From Alphaproteobacteria bacterium bin52 (GTDB lineage Bacteria; Pseudomonadota; Alphaproteobacteria; Thalassobaculales; Thalassobaculaceae): a DNA stretch of 64,000 nt. The stretch's first letter is position 1. Every line of letters begins with the position of its first letter. Location of the stretch: contig MPMT01000013.1 in NCBI GenBank assembly GCA_002238645.1, positions 1 through 64,000 of the forward strand, in the 5' to 3' direction. Below are positions 16,976 through 26,953 of the stretch, piece after piece. The notes under the pieces were generated by a model. The model made no database searches. It saw only the letters and a program-made list of their open reading frames with translations, and had not been told where the DNA came from. Position numbers and translations under genes: made by a program.

Positions 16976-17118
16976 GTCCGTTTCCTTCCGGTCAGCGTCG
17001 GGCCATGATCTCGCCACGAATCGGGCCCGTGCGGCAAGTCTCTCTCGCCGGGCGGTTGCCATGCCCGGGCGGGCTTCACATGATGACGCCGCATGCACCC
17101 GAGGAGCCGACCCGACCC

Positions 17119-17904
17119 ATGGCCGGAACCAACCAGAGCCTGCGAGCTGAAGCCGGACCCGGACCGGAGATCATCCTCGTCGAACCGCAGCTCGGCGACA
17201 ACATCGGCGCCGCTGCCCGCGCGATGCTGAACTGCGGGCTCAGCCGGATGCGCCTGGTTCGCCCCCGCGACGGCTGGCCCAATCCGCGGGCCACGGCGAT
17301 GGCATCCGGGGCGGAGGAGGTATTGCGGCGGGTCGCGGTGCATGAAACCACCGGGCAGGCCGTGGCCGGGCTCGACCTGGTTCTCGCCACCACGGCCCGA
17401 CAGCGTGACATGGCAAAGATCGTCCTCACCCCGCGCCAGGCGGCCGGGCGCATGCGCGCGCGCCTCGCGGCGGGCGGCCGCGCCGGCATTCTGTTCGGCC
17501 CGGAGCGGGCCGGGCTGGTCAACGACGACGTCGCCCGGGCCGACGCGGTGATCAACGTGCCGCTCAACCCCGCGTTCTCGTCGCTCAATCTCGCGCAGGC
17601 TGTCCTCCTGGTCGGGTACGAGTGGTTCCAGGCCGGACACGAGCCCGAGGTCGCGTCGTCATGGGGTACATCACCTCCGGCGACACACGCGGAGCGCGAA
17701 TATTTCATGGCCCGGCTCGAACACGAGCTGGAACGGGCGGGGTTCCTGTTCCCGCCCAACCTCGCACCCACCATCAGGAGAAACCTCCGCGCGCTGTTCG
17801 CACGCGCAGACATGACCGCGCAGGAAGTTCGCACCCTGCACGGGGTGATCAGTGCGCTGACCGCACGCAAGGGATCGCCCGAGGGTTCCACTTGGGGATT
17901 ATAA
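17119..17904 (+). CDS. TrmJ-like tRNA/rRNA 2'-O-ribose methyltransferase (SPOUT)
   Basis: The 261-residue protein has the three SpoU/TrmH motifs: VEPQLGDNIGAAARAMLNCG, GRAGILFGPERAGLVNDDVA and NPAFSSLNLAQAVLLVGYEW, which form the knotted SAM-binding site. A C-terminal helical part with AQEVRTLHGVISAL resembles TrmJ, which methylates position 32 of some tRNAs. Start ATG 17119 follows GAGGAG at a longish distance; ATG 17080 is an alternative. It lies upstream of rpsD, separated by a promoter region. Confidence 0.85.
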   Translation: MAGTNQSLRAEAGPGPEIILVEPQLGDNIGAAARAMLNCGLSRMRLVRPRDGWPNPRATAMASGAEEVLRRVAVHETTGQAVAGLDLVLATTARQRDMAKIVLTPRQAAGRMRARLAAGGRAGILFGPERAGLVNDDVARADAVINVPLNPAFSSLNLAQAVLLVGYEWFQAGHEPEVASSWGTSPPATHAEREYFMARLEHELERAGFLFPPNLAPTIRRNLRALFARADMTAQEVRTLHGVISALTARKGSPEGSTWGL

Positions 17905-17981
17905 GGAAAGCTTGGCGGCTCATGCCGCGCGCCTCGAGACGTTTCCCTGGGAGCTCCTATGTCGAAAGCCCTCCCTTCCAT

Positions 17982-18008
17982 TTGACAATCGACCCGGGCC
18001 GCTATAGT
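17982..18008 (+). promoter_or_regulatory. Probable sigma-70 promoter of rpsD
   Basis: TTGACA at 17982-17987 and TATAGT at 18003-18008 sit in an otherwise gene-free stretch about 100 bases before the rpsD start. The 15-base spacer is shorter than the ideal 17, so the exact -10 is uncertain. Confidence 0.45.
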
Positions 18009-18108
18009 GCTCCGCCCATCCTGGGGAACGTGGAATGTGCCGATGGTGTGCATTCCCGGCCGCGTGGTCCTACCCGGGCATGAACAAGAATCGGCAGGGA
18101 GCTGCCAG

Positions 18109-18726
18109 GTGAGCAATCGTATCGCTTCAAAGCACAAGATCGACCGCAGGCTGGGTGTCAACCTGTGGGGACGAGGCAAGTCTCCGATCATCCGGCGGGA
18201 ATATGGCCCAGGACAGCATGGCCAGCGCCGCCGCAAGCCGTCGGATTTCGGCGTTCAGCTGATGGCCAAGCAGAAGCTCAAGGGCTACTACGGCAACATC
18301 GGCGAAAAGCAGTTCCGCAAGTACTATCGCGAAGCGGTACGCCGTCGCGGCGATACCGGCGAGAACCTCGTCGGTATCCTCGAATGCCGCATTGATGCCG
18401 TGATCTACCGGATGAAGTTCGTCCCGACCGTGTTTGGCGCACGGCAGTTTGTCAGCCACGGCCATGTCACCGTCAACGGCACGCGTGTTACCATCCCGTC
18501 CTTCCTGTGCAAGGAAGGCGATGTCGTCCGCGTCCGCGAGAAGTCGCGCCAGATCCCGATGGTGCTCGAGGCGATCGCCTCGCCCGAGCGCGACATTCCT
18601 GACTACGTCGAGGTTGATCACGACAAGATGCAGGGGACCTTCGTGCGTCAGCCCAAGCTCGAGGACGTGCCCTATCCGGTTCACATGGAACCCAATCTGG
18701 TGGTGGAGTTCTACTCCCGGACCTGA
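18109..18726 (+). CDS. rpsD: 30S ribosomal protein S4
   Basis: The 205-residue primary 16S rRNA-binding protein of the small subunit starts at GTG 18109 ([20 protein letters not shown]), the standard alphaproteobacterial N-terminus. The S4 domain follows ([20 protein letters not shown], then [20 protein letters not shown]), and the C-terminus reads [13 protein letters not shown]. In alphaproteobacteria it often stands alone rather than in the alpha operon, as here. Its last 16 bases overlap the stop end of the convergent ybaK-like gene. Confidence 0.97.
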   Translation: MSNRIASKHKIDRRLGVNLWGRGKSPIIRREYGPGQHGQRRRKPSDFGVQLMAKQKLKGYYGNIGEKQFRKYYREAVRRRGDTGENLVGILECRIDAVIYRMKFVPTVFGARQFVSHGHVTVNGTRVTIPSFLCKEGDVVRVREKSRQIPMVLEAIASPERDIPDYVEVDHDKMQGTFVRQPKLEDVPYPVHMEPNLVVEFYSRT

Positions 18727-19217
18727 TCGGACAGGGGCCGTGCCAGCCCCTCGACGATCTCCGCGCCCCCCTGCTGCTCGAGCAGTGCCGGCAGCACCTT
18801 CAGCTTCGAACCCCGGTTCCCGCCGCCGAGGATGACATGCTCGCGCCGCATGACGTCGGCGTCGATCCACAGCGGCAGGTCCTCCGGCAGGGCGAGTGGC
18901 GTCACCCCGCCGATTTCCATGCCGGTAAGCTCGCGGGTCTCCTCGGCGGTAGCGAACGAGACCTTGCGGGCTCCCAGCTTCTTGCGCACTGTTCGGTTGA
19001 CGTCGAGCCGGTGAGTGGCCAGGACCACGCATACCGCGAACTTCAGCGGACCGGTCTTCGATCGCACCAGGATGGTATTGGCCGAGTCCTCGGGCGCCAC
19101 TCCGTAGTGGGCGCAGAAGGTTGCGGTATCTGCCAGTTCCGGGTCGCAGTCCCAGACTTCGAAGTCGAGACCCGACGCTTCGAGGAGCGAGCGGATCCGG
19201 GGGAGGGTATCGGTCAT
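18711..19217 (-). CDS. YbaK/EbsC-type aminoacyl-tRNA deacylase
   Basis: The 168-residue protein of the YbaK/ProX editing-domain family hydrolyses mischarged aminoacyl-tRNA in trans. Family features visible are [20 protein letters not shown], the conserved lysine region [40 protein letters not shown] and [14 protein letters not shown]. The start ATG 19217 gives [20 protein letters not shown]. It converges on rpsD, overlapping its stop by 16 bases. Confidence 0.85.
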   Translation of the reverse strand: MTDTLPRIRSLLEASGLDFEVWDCDPELADTATFCAHYGVAPEDSANTILVRSKTGPLKFAVCVVLATHRLDVNRTVRKKLGARKVSFATAEETRELTGMEIGGVTPLALPEDLPLWIDADVMRREHVILGGGNRGSKLKVLPALLEQQGGAEIVEGLARPLSDQVRE

Positions 19218-19480
19218 GGCTGTGGATCGATGCGGTTGAAGCGGGAAATTCCGGGAGCCGTCGGGTGTCAACCACCGGTTCTTCGGTCATCCGGGCGACC
19301 GGAACCGGGCGGATCTCATGTCAGGTGGTTGACGGCCCTCCGAGTGCGCCGGGCACTATAGAAAGAGCGATGCGTCCGATCAACGGACCGCGGATCGCGT
19401 GCACTGCGGTGCGTGAGGAGCTCCCGGGTCGCTGGTTCGGTGCCGGGATCCGGCGGTGACACGACGCGCGACACTCCCGG

Positions 19481-20005
19481 TTACCGTCTGCTTGTCCGCT
19501 TGCGCATGCGCACACGCCGTGTTGCGCGCGCATCCGGGCCACGGGCCGGAGGGACAGTGCCGGAACCGTCCTCCTTCGCGGGGCGGGCACGCTCGCGCAT
19601 GGCGAGACCAAAGGCCGCCAGGGCGACGATGGCAAGCCAGATGCTGCGGGACCACGGTGCGAAGAGCTCGACCGCGAGCATGCTCGCCGGATGGTCGCGG
19701 CGATAGAACACGGCGATCACCTGGCCAGGCTCGATCCCGTAGCGGTCCGACTCGACAACGCCTACCGGCGCGGGCTCGATGTGGCCCTGCAACCGGACCC
19801 GGTAGCGGGCCGAACCACCGTCCGCGGGCAGCGCCTCGACGATCTCCGCCGACCCGCTCGAGCCCCGGACCAGGAAGATGACATGCGGATAGCCGTAGTA
19901 GAGCGCACCGGTAAATGCGAGGAAGGCGACTGCGAACAGGGTACGGGCGGACGGGTCGAGAAGCCGCTTCAGCAGCGGCCGGCCGCTCGATGCGCGAAGC
20001 AGCAT
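19481..20005 (-). CDS. DUF3592-like membrane protein
   Basis: The 174-residue protein has one membrane segment near residues 22-42 (LFAVAFLAFTGALYYGY) and another near 120-138 (IWLAIVALAAFGLAM). They flank a soluble beta-rich part with SARYRVRLQGHIEP and FYRRDHPASMLAVE, which resembles DUF3592 proteins. A long basic tail (KRTSRR end) follows. It is 30 bases after grxD on the same strand and may belong to that operon. Its role is unknown. Confidence 0.6.
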   Translation of the reverse strand: MLLRASSGRPLLKRLLDPSARTLFAVAFLAFTGALYYGYPHVIFLVRGSSGSAEIVEALPADGGSARYRVRLQGHIEPAPVGVVESDRYGIEPGQVIAVFYRRDHPASMLAVELFAPWSRSIWLAIVALAAFGLAMRERARPAKEDGSGTVPPARGPDARATRRVRMRKRTSRR

Positions 20006-20035
20006 CGGCGACGTGCCGGCGGACAGGGTATCCCG

Positions 20036-20371
20036 TCAGGCCGCGGGGGTAACGCCCTTGCGTTCCAGGTACGGCACCAGCTCGCCGGTCTCGTACATCT
20101 CGCGGATGATGTCGCAGCCCCCGACGAACTCGCCCTTCACGTAGAGCTGGGGAATGGTGGGCCAGTCCGAGAACTCCTTGATGCCGTCGCGCAGGTCGGG
20201 ATCCTCGAGCACGTTGACGCCGCGGAACTTGACACCGAGGTGGCTCAGGACCTGAACGACGACGGCCGAGAACCCGCACTGGGGAAAGACCGGCGTGCCC
20301 TTCATGAACAGCAGCACCTCCGATCCGTCGACTTCGGTCTGGATGCGATCACGTGTGGTAGTATCGAGCAT
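20036..20371 (-). CDS. grxD: Monothiol glutaredoxin, Grx4/GrxD family
   Basis: The 111-residue cytosolic protein carries the CGFS active site at residues 32-35 and the glutathione/cluster-binding motifs WPTIPQLYVKGEFVGGCDI. Grx4 proteins bind a [2Fe-2S] cluster as homodimers or with BolA partners and take part in iron-sulfur delivery and iron sensing. A BolA gene lies 44 bases upstream, matching the well-known physical partnership. Confidence 0.95.
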   Translation of the reverse strand: MLDTTTRDRIQTEVDGSEVLLFMKGTPVFPQCGFSAVVVQVLSHLGVKFRGVNVLEDPDLRDGIKEFSDWPTIPQLYVKGEFVGGCDIIREMYETGELVPYLERKGVTPAA

Positions 20372-20415
20372 TGTTCACTGTCCCTGTCTGGATGGGGCCT
20401 GGAATTGATGCGGCG

Positions 20416-20646
20416 CTACGGTGTCGACGTCTGCAGCGCAAGCGCATGGAGTTCGTTGCCCATGCGTCCCTTCAGTGCCGCGTAGACCATCTGGTGCTGC
20501 TGAACCCGGGTCTTGCCGGCAAACGCCGCGGAAACCACATGTGCGGCATAGTGGTCGCCGTCACCACGCAGATCCTCGATCGTGACCGTCGCGTCCGGAA
20601 ACTCTTCCTTGATCAGGCGCTCGATCTCGCCAGCATCCATGGGCAT
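20416..20646 (-). CDS. BolA family protein
   Basis: The 76-residue protein starts MPMDAGEIERLIKEEFPDAT and contains the BolA core HYAAHVVSAAFAGKTRVQQH, then QMVYAALKGRMGNELHALAL. BolA-like proteins bind monothiol glutaredoxins through a shared [2Fe-2S] cluster. It sits between purL and grxD, an arrangement widely conserved in alphaproteobacteria. Confidence 0.93.
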   Translation of the reverse strand: MPMDAGEIERLIKEEFPDATVTIEDLRGDGDHYAAHVVSAAFAGKTRVQQHQMVYAALKGRMGNELHALALQTSTP

Positions 20647-20668
20647 GGTGCGGATCTCCTCGCCTGGT

Positions 20669-22873
20669 TCAGCCTCCCTGCATGTACCGTGGCAACCATG
20701 CCTCGTGCAGCGAGCGCAACACGTCAACCGGTATGGGGCTATCGCTATCGGGTGTCAACAGCCCGTCATTGGTGGTCCGGCCGATCACCGCCGTAGACAC
20801 TCGTGCCGATCGGGCACGAACGATCACCTCACCAGGCCCGGGCGTTGCCAGCAGATAGCGGCCCTGGTCCTCGCCGAACAGGAAGGAATGCAGCGGCAGA
20901 CCGGTTTCATTGTTCAGTTCGGCTCCGACCCCGTTGGAGGCGATCAGCATCTCGGCAACCGCCACGACGAGGCCGCCGTCGGACAGATCATGGCACGCCG
21001 TGACCAGGCCATCGGCGATCAGGGCCCGGACGAGGTCGCCGTTCGCCCGTTCCGAGGCGAGGTCGACCGGTGGCGGCGCTCCGTCTTCGCGCCCGATGAC
21101 CTCTCGAAGGTAGAGGGACTGCCCGAGCCAGCCGGTGGTCTCCCCGACGAGGACAAGGATCTCTCCGGCGTTCGCAATCCGCAGCACGGCGCGGCGCGAG
21201 ATGTCGTCGAGCAGGCCCACGCCGCCGATCACCGGGGTGGGCAGGATCGCCTCGCCGTCGGTTTCGTTGTAGAGCGAGACATTGCCCGAGACCACCGGGA
21301 AGCCGAGTTCCCTGGCGGCCCTGCGCATGCCCGCAATGCAGCCCACGAGCTGGCCCATGATCTCCGGGCGTTCGGGGTTGCCGAAATTCAGGTTGTTGGT
21401 AATCGCAAGCGGCCGGGCGCCGGTCGCGGTGATGTTGCGCCAGGCCTCCGCCACGGCCTGGGCCCCTCCGGTCTCCGGATGAGCGGCACAGTAGCGCGGC
21501 GTGCAGTCGACCGTCAGCGCCAGTGCCCGCGTGGTGTCGCGTACCCGGACCACCGCGGCGTCGCCACCGGGTTCGCCCAGGGTGTCGTTCATAACCATCC
21601 AGTCGTACTGTTCCCAGATCCACCGCCGGCTCGCGAGATCGGGCGAGGTGATCAGGGTCTCGAGCGCCTGCCTGGTCGAGTCCGGCGCCGGCACCGCGTC
21701 AGCATCAAGCGGAGCTGGCATCGGGGTCGCGGTCCAGGGCCGGTCGTACTCGGGAGCCTGGTCGACCATCGGATCGATCGGGATGTCCGCCTCGACGCGT
21801 CCCTTCCTGCTGACCGTGAGCCGTCCGGTGGTGGTGAGCGTGCCGATGACCGCGAAATCGAGCTCCCAGCGCCGGAAGATCCCGCGCGCCGTCCGCTCGG
21901 CCTCGGGCCTGATCACCATGAGCATGCGTTCCTGGCTTTCAGACAGCATCAGCTCGTAGGCGGTCATGGCCTCCTCGCGCACGGGAACCGCGTCGAGATC
22001 GAGTTCCATTCCGAGCCCGCCCTTGCCGGCCATCTCCACCGACGACGAGGTCAGACCGGCAGCGCCCATGTCCTGGATCGCGATGATGGCGTCCTCGGCC
22101 ATCAGTTCGAGACATGCCTCGAGCAACAGTTTCTCCACGAACGGGTCACCGACCTGGACCGTCGGCCGGCGCGCCTCGGCTTCCTCGGAAAACCCGGCCG
22201 ACGCCATGGTGGCCCCGTGGATGCCGTCGCGTCCGGTCCGGGCGCCCACGTAGATCACCGGGTTGCCGGGTCCGTGCGCCGCCGATCGGAAGATCCGGTC
22301 GGTCCTGGCGAGGCCGACGGTCATGGCGTTGACCAGGATGTTGCCGTTGTATGCGGGGTGGAAGTTGACCTCTCCGGCCACCGTGGGCACGCCGACACAG
22401 TTGCCGTAGCCGCCGATCCCGGAGACGACACCCGAGACGAGGTGGCGGGTCCTGGGGTGGTCCGGATCGCCGAACCGCAGCGCGTTCAGGTTGGCGATGG
22501 GGCGTGCGCCCATGGTGAACACGTCGCGCATGATGCCGCCGACGCCGGTTGCGGCACCCTGCCTCGGCTCGATGAAGCTCGGATGGTTGTGGCTCTCGAT
22601 CTTGAACACGGCAGCGAGCCCGTCACCGACGTCCACCACGCCGGCGTTCTCACCCGGCCCCTGGATGACATGCGGCGCCTCGCTCGGCAGGGTGCGCAAC
22701 CAGCGACGCGACGACTTGTAGGAACAGTGTTCCGACCACATGGCCGAGAAGATGCCGAGCTCGGTCAGCGTCGGTGTCCGGCCCAGGATCTCCGGGATAC
22801 GCCGGTACTCTTGCGCCGACAATCCGTGCTCGGCCGCCAGCTCCTCGGTGATGCCCGCCTCCTGTTCCGTCAC
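20669..22873 (-). CDS. purL: Phosphoribosylformylglycinamidine synthase subunit PurL
   Basis: This is the 734-residue small-form PurL, which converts FGAR to FGAM in purine synthesis using ammonia from PurQ. The ATP-binding region is visible as [34 protein letters not shown] and [19 protein letters not shown], with [15 protein letters not shown] further on. It overlaps purQ by 4 bases (ATGA), indicating translational coupling. This form normally needs PurS as well; no purS is seen next to it. Confidence 0.97.
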   Translation of the reverse strand: MTEQEAGITEELAAEHGLSAQEYRRIPEILGRTPTLTELGIFSAMWSEHCSYKSSRRWLRTLPSEAPHVIQGPGENAGVVDVGDGLAAVFKIESHNHPSFIEPRQGAATGVGGIMRDVFTMGARPIANLNALRFGDPDHPRTRHLVSGVVSGIGGYGNCVGVPTVAGEVNFHPAYNGNILVNAMTVGLARTDRIFRSAAHGPGNPVIYVGARTGRDGIHGATMASAGFSEEAEARRPTVQVGDPFVEKLLLEACLELMAEDAIIAIQDMGAAGLTSSSVEMAGKGGLGMELDLDAVPVREEAMTAYELMLSESQERMLMVIRPEAERTARGIFRRWELDFAVIGTLTTTGRLTVSRKGRVEADIPIDPMVDQAPEYDRPWTATPMPAPLDADAVPAPDSTRQALETLITSPDLASRRWIWEQYDWMVMNDTLGEPGGDAAVVRVRDTTRALALTVDCTPRYCAAHPETGGAQAVAEAWRNITATGARPLAITNNLNFGNPERPEIMGQLVGCIAGMRRAARELGFPVVSGNVSLYNETDGEAILPTPVIGGVGLLDDISRRAVLRIANAGEILVLVGETTGWLGQSLYLREVIGREDGAPPPVDLASERANGDLVRALIADGLVTACHDLSDGGLVVAVAEMLIASNGVGAELNNETGLPLHSFLFGEDQGRYLLATPGPGEVIVRARSARVSTAVIGRTTNDGLLTPDSDSPIPVDVLRSLHEAWLPRYMQGG

Positions 22874-23538
22874 CGGAACAGCCCTGCCAGGGAACGGAAC
22901 AGCACCAGTCCGTCCTCGCCACCGGTTTCCCTGTCGATCGCATTCTCCGGGTGCGGCATCAGGCCCAGAACAGTGCGTTCCGGATTCAGGATCCCGGCAA
23001 TCCGGCGCACCGATCCGTTGGACAGGGTCGGGTCGACGTAGCGCAGGGCGACCAGGTCTTCACCCTCGAGCCGGTCCAGGGTCTCTTCGTCGGCGTGGAA
23101 GTTCCCGTCGTTGTTGGCAACGGGCAGGGTGATCGTGCGCGCGGCGCCGTAGCCCGCCGTGAACGGCGATGAAGTGGTGGCGACATCGAGCGTGACCGTG
23201 CGGCAGGTGAAGGCGAGGCCCGCGTTGCGCATCAGTGCGCCGGGCAGCAGCCCGACCTCGGTCAGAACCTGGAAGCCGTTGCAGACCCCGAGCACCATGA
23301 CGCCGCGCCGTGCCTGTTCGACCACTGCGCGCATGACCGGGGCCCGGGCCGCCATCGCGCCCGCCCGCAGATAGTCTCCGTAGGCGAAACCGCCCGGCAG
23401 CACGATCAGGTCTGTCGCTGGCAGGTCGGTCTCGTGGTGTCTCACCAGGCGGGGGGCATGTGGCGACACCCGCCGGATCGCCATCGTCATGTCACGGGAG
23501 CGGTTGGTCCCCGGAAAGAGGATGATGACGGACCTCAT
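22870..23538 (-). CDS. purQ: Phosphoribosylformylglycinamidine synthase subunit PurQ (glutaminase)
   Basis: The 222-residue class I glutamine amidotransferase supplies ammonia to PurL. It has the nucleophile-elbow cysteine in [20 protein letters not shown], the oxyanion region [20 protein letters not shown], and the His-Glu pair in [11 protein letters not shown]. An alpha/beta hydrolase gene ends 39 bases upstream on the same strand; the usual partner purS is not there. Confidence 0.97.
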   Translation of the reverse strand: MRSVIILFPGTNRSRDMTMAIRRVSPHAPRLVRHHETDLPATDLIVLPGGFAYGDYLRAGAMAARAPVMRAVVEQARRGVMVLGVCNGFQVLTEVGLLPGALMRNAGLAFTCRTVTLDVATTSSPFTAGYGAARTITLPVANNDGNFHADEETLDRLEGEDLVALRYVDPTLSNGSVRRIAGILNPERTVLGLMPHPENAIDRETGGEDGLVLFRSLAGLFR

Positions 23539-23577
23539 GCGCCGGTTCCGTCCCTGCTCCGGTGAGGGCCCATCGGG

Positions 23578-24243
23578 TCAGGACGCCGGCGGGCGGGCAT
23601 ATTCCGGTGGCAGGCGCGAATCGAGGTACTCGTCCACGGCGCTGATCATCGGGGACACATGCTCGGAGAAGAAATGGTCGGCGCCGGGAATGAGCGTGTG
23701 CTGGATGACGATTCCCCTCTGGGTCGACAGCTTGTCCACGAGCTTGCGGACCGAGTCGGGCGGAACCAGGTGGTCTGCTGCGCCCTGCAGCATCAGTCCG
23801 GACGCCGGGCACGGGGCGAGGAAACTGAAGTCGAAGGTGTTGGCGGGAGGTGCGACCGACAGGAAACCAGAGACCTCAGGGCGCCGCATGAGCAGCTGCA
23901 TGCCGATCCAGGCCCCGAACGAGAATCCGCCGACCCAGAAATACGGTGCGTTTGACTGTGTCTGTTGCAGCCAGTCGAGCGCCGAGGCGGCATCGCTGAG
24001 TTCTCCCTCGCCCCGGTCGAAGGCTCCCTGAGACCTGCCGACGCCACGGAAGTTGAAACGCAGGGTCGCGAACCCGCGTGCGACAAAGCTCTGGTAGAGC
24101 GCGTAGACCACCTTGTTGTTCATGGTGCCGCCGAGCTCGGGGAGCGGATGCAGCACCAGGGCTCCCGGCGCATGATCGTCGTGGCCGGGCATGAAGCGCC
24201 CTTCCAGCCGGCCGTCGGGACCGTTGATGATCACTTCGGGCAT
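23578..24243 (-). CDS. Alpha/beta hydrolase (COG2945 type)
   Basis: The 221-residue predicted hydrolase starts MPEVIINGPDGRLEGRFMPG. It has HPLPELGGTMNNKVVYALYQ, the strand LRFNFRGVGRSQGAFDRGEGE, the nucleophile elbow GGFSFGAW with Ser, and the late histidine in LIPGADHFFSEH. These are hallmarks of a group of small cytosolic alpha/beta hydrolases with unknown substrate. It is divergent from the cysteine desulfurase gene, with 120 bases between the starts. Confidence 0.87.
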   Translation of the reverse strand: MPEVIINGPDGRLEGRFMPGHDDHAPGALVLHPLPELGGTMNNKVVYALYQSFVARGFATLRFNFRGVGRSQGAFDRGEGELSDAASALDWLQQTQSNAPYFWVGGFSFGAWIGMQLLMRRPEVSGFLSVAPPANTFDFSFLAPCPASGLMLQGAADHLVPPDSVRKLVDKLSTQRGIVIQHTLIPGADHFFSEHVSPMISAVDEYLDSRLPPEYARPPAS

Positions 24244-24363
24244 CGGTGTGGTCCCCGTGTCACGCTCGGACTGGTGGTAGGATACCGGCGCGACTATTGC
24301 ATCGGCAACGCGTGGCAGCAATCGTTGTGTTCCCGGCGACGGGGTTGCGGGAGGCTTCGGGCC

Positions 24364-25500
24364 GTGAGTGTCTATCTCGACTTCAACGCGACGACACCAC
24401 TGCGCCCCGAGGCGCGCGCCGCCATGCTCGAGGTCATGTCGAGAACCGGGAATGCGTCCTCCGTGCACCGGCCGGGCCGCGATGCACGCCGCCGCCTCGA
24501 GGCCGCGCGCCGCGACATCGCCGCCGCGCTCGGGGCCGTGCCGGAGAACCTCGTCTTTACCAGTGGCGGTACCGAAGCGGACATCCTGGCCCTGCGTGGC
24601 TGCGGCCGACAGCGAATCCTCGCCTCCGCCATCGAGCATCCCGCGGTGCTCGAGGCGGTTGCCGGCGTTGAACGGGTCCCGGTGCTCGGGACCGGTCAGG
24701 TCGATCTGGAAGCGCTTGACGCGATGCTCTTGCGACCGGGACCCGCCGCACTCGTCTCCGTCATGTGGGCCAACAACGAAACCGGCGTGATCCAGCCACT
24801 CGACGAGGTGGTGGTCCGCGCCCGCCTGCGGGGCGCGCTCGTGCACTCGGACGCGATCCAGGCCGCGGGCAGGGAGCCGGTCGACTTTGCCTCGAGCGGT
24901 CTCGACATGATGTCGGTCTCCGCCCACAAGCTTGGTGGACCGCCGGGTATCGGAGCCCTGCTGGTTTCCGACAGGGTGCGGCTCGACCCGGTGGTGTCCG
25001 GTGGCGGACAGGAGAGGGGACGGCGCTCGGGCACCGAGAACCTGCCCGGCATCGCCGGCTTCGCGGCCGCGCTCGGCGCCGCACTGCGTGATTCGGGCGA
25101 AGGCGAAAGGGTTCGCCGGCTGCGCGACCTGCTCGAGGACCGGATCGGGGACGCGGCACCCGGGGCCCGCTTCCCCGGACGGGACGCACCGCGGCTCGCC
25201 AACACCAGCTGCATCGTGATGCCCGGGGTTGCGGCGGAAACCCAGGTCATGGCTCTGGATCTCGCCGGCGTCGCGGTCAGTGCCGGGTCGGCCTGTTCGT
25301 CCGGCAAGGTCGAGGCAAGCCACGTGATTGCCGCAATGCGGGCGGGCAACGATGATGCGCGCTGCGCAATCCGGGTCAGCCTCGGTTGGACTACCGGGCG
25401 GGAGGATGTCGAGCAGCTGATCGACGCATGGCTCGCACTGTACAACCGGGCCGCACCCGCAAACGGGACCGGTGGAGCAGCCGCATCATGCCCCGCGTGA
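24364..25500 (+). CDS. Cysteine desulfurase (NifS/IscS family)
   Basis: The 378-residue PLP enzyme mobilises sulfur from cysteine for Fe-S clusters and thio-modified tRNA. It starts at GTG 24364 (SVYLDFNATTPLRPEARAAM). Visible are VFTSGGTEADILAL, the PLP lysine in SVSAHKLGGPPGIGALL (near residue 188), GGGQERGRRSGTENLPGIAG and the catalytic cysteine in SAGSACSSGKVEASHVI (near residue 310). The ferredoxin gene begins 13 bases before its stop. The tRNA thiolase MnmA, 2 kb away, is a plausible sulfur acceptor. Confidence 0.93.
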   Translation: MSVYLDFNATTPLRPEARAAMLEVMSRTGNASSVHRPGRDARRRLEAARRDIAAALGAVPENLVFTSGGTEADILALRGCGRQRILASAIEHPAVLEAVAGVERVPVLGTGQVDLEALDAMLLRPGPAALVSVMWANNETGVIQPLDEVVVRARLRGALVHSDAIQAAGREPVDFASSGLDMMSVSAHKLGGPPGIGALLVSDRVRLDPVVSGGGQERGRRSGTENLPGIAGFAAALGAALRDSGEGERVRRLRDLLEDRIGDAAPGARFPGRDAPRLANTSCIVMPGVAAETQVMALDLAGVAVSAGSACSSGKVEASHVIAAMRAGNDDARCAIRVSLGWTTGREDVEQLIDAWLALYNRAAPANGTGGAAASCPA

Positions 25501-25811
25501 CCCTCATCCACCGTGACGGCCGGCGCCATGACCTGGATGTGCCCGTGGGCTGGACCTTTCTCGACGTGGCACGCGTTCATGACATCGACATCGAGGGGGC
25601 GTGCGAGGGCAACATGGCCTGTGCAACCTGCCACGTCGTGGTCATGTCCCCCTGGTACGACCTGCTTCCGGAGCCGGGAGACGAGGAGGAAGACATGCTG
25701 GACATGGCCCAGGGCCTGACAGAGACCTCCCGGCTCGGCTGCCAGATCACGCTCACCGACGCACTCGACGGGATGGTGGTGCGGTTGCCCGACAGCGGCG
25801 AAAACCGGTAG
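25488..25811 (+). CDS. [2Fe-2S] ferredoxin, adrenodoxin/ISC type
   Basis: The 107-residue electron carrier has cysteines at 39, 45, 48 and 85 (CEGNMACATCHV and RLGCQI), the spacing of vertebrate-type/ISC ferredoxins, which feed electrons to Fe-S cluster assembly. Start ATG 25488 lies inside the end of the cysteine desulfurase gene, so the two are translationally coupled and likely work together. Confidence 0.93.
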   Translation: MPRVTLIHRDGRRHDLDVPVGWTFLDVARVHDIDIEGACEGNMACATCHVVVMSPWYDLLPEPGDEEEDMLDMAQGLTETSRLGCQITLTDALDGMVVRLPDSGENR

Positions 25812-25830
25812 CGCCGGGCAGCCGGCGGCT

Positions 25831-26808
25831 TCAGCGCAGTCCGGCGAGCAGGGGCATCACCTCGCCGGCGAACCGTTCGAGCTGTTCCAGGCGCCGTTCG
25901 TACGGCCCGACCAGATCGACGATGACATGGCGGACGCCGGCATCGTGAAACGCGCCGATGACCTCGGCCACGTCCTCGGCCGATCCAAGTGCTCCGTACC
26001 GGTCCGCCGCCCGGCGGAAGTCCATGCCATAGCGCTTGGAAAGCGAGGCTGCCGCCACGTCGAGGGCCTTCTCGCGAGTATCGTCGACCCGGGTGAACAG
26101 CAGGTGACCGGTCCCGAAGGTTCCGATCGTGCGCCCGGCTTCGTCCGCCGCCCGGGCGATGCTGGTGAGCGCGTTCCGGTACATCTGAGGTGTGACCACG
26201 TAGGACACGTAGCCGTCCGCAAGCCGTCCCATGCGGCGGAAAGCCGCCTCCTGGCGGCCACCGAACCAGACCGGCGGGCCCCCGGCCTGGCGGGGAGGCG
26301 GACGCATCAGCACGTCGGAGAAACGGAAGAACCGTCCCTGGTAGCCGGCGGGCTCGCCGGTCCACAGCGTGCGCAGTACCTCGACGCTCTCGCCCAGGCG
26401 CGCGCCGCGTTCGCCGATCGGCACTCCGGCCACCTCGTATTCCTTCGGAAACTCTCCGCCAATCCCGACGCCGAAGATGAACCGGCCCTCGCTCAGGTGA
26501 TCGAGCGTCTTGACCTGTTTGGCGACCGGGCCCGGATGGCGCAGCGGCAGGAGGTAGACCGAGGTTCCGAGCAGCAGCCGTCGGCTGACCACGGCCGCCT
26601 GCGCAAGAAGCTGGAACGGATCGAGGAACGGTAACGGCATCGAGAGGTGGTCCCCGACCCAGAGCGAATCGAACCCGGTCCGGTCGACCGCCTGAACGAA
26701 AGTGACCAGGTCATCGATCCGGGGTTCCCATGGACCCGACAGTTCGTCGGGCTCGCGGTGAATCGTCATCATTCCGAGCCTGAGCCGGCTGGCGAGTGGA
26801 AGTGTCAT
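25831..26808 (-). CDS. LLM-class flavin/F420-dependent oxidoreductase
   Basis: The 325-residue luciferase-like monooxygenase-fold protein starts MTLPLASRLRLGMMTIHREP. Characteristic stretches are VQAVDRTGFDSLWVGDHLS, SVYLLPLRHPGPVAKQVKTL, FIFGVGIGGEFPKEYEVAGV and GGPPVWFGGRQEAAFRRMGR. The cofactor (FMN or F420) and substrate cannot be told from sequence. It converges on the ferredoxin gene and diverges from tenA. Confidence 0.85.
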   Translation of the reverse strand: MTLPLASRLRLGMMTIHREPDELSGPWEPRIDDLVTFVQAVDRTGFDSLWVGDHLSMPLPFLDPFQLLAQAAVVSRRLLLGTSVYLLPLRHPGPVAKQVKTLDHLSEGRFIFGVGIGGEFPKEYEVAGVPIGERGARLGESVEVLRTLWTGEPAGYQGRFFRFSDVLMRPPPRQAGGPPVWFGGRQEAAFRRMGRLADGYVSYVVTPQMYRNALTSIARAADEAGRTIGTFGTGHLLFTRVDDTREKALDVAAASLSKRYGMDFRRAADRYGALGSAEDVAEVIGAFHDAGVRHVIVDLVGPYERRLEQLERFAGEVMPLLAGLR

Positions 26809-26953
26809 GTCACCTCGACCTGTTGGGTGTGCTGTCACGCGTGATGGCCTCCGGCCGCGGTGACCATGCTACAAGGTTTCGGGCCGTGTCGCGGGTCGCA
26901 ATTCGCGTCCGGTGCGGCTAGAGTGCCGGCCTTTCGCGAAAGGGCAAGTCGCC

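Noticed and set aside
20582-23041. Very long open frame (819 codons) on the plus strand
   Set aside because: It is antisense to purL and purQ, whose motifs are unmistakable; long antisense frames are expected at this GC content.
26809-26953. Possible TPP riboswitch upstream of tenA
   Set aside because: The conserved TPP-binding cores (CTGAGA and the later GATCTGG-type segment) are absent, and the spacer is short.
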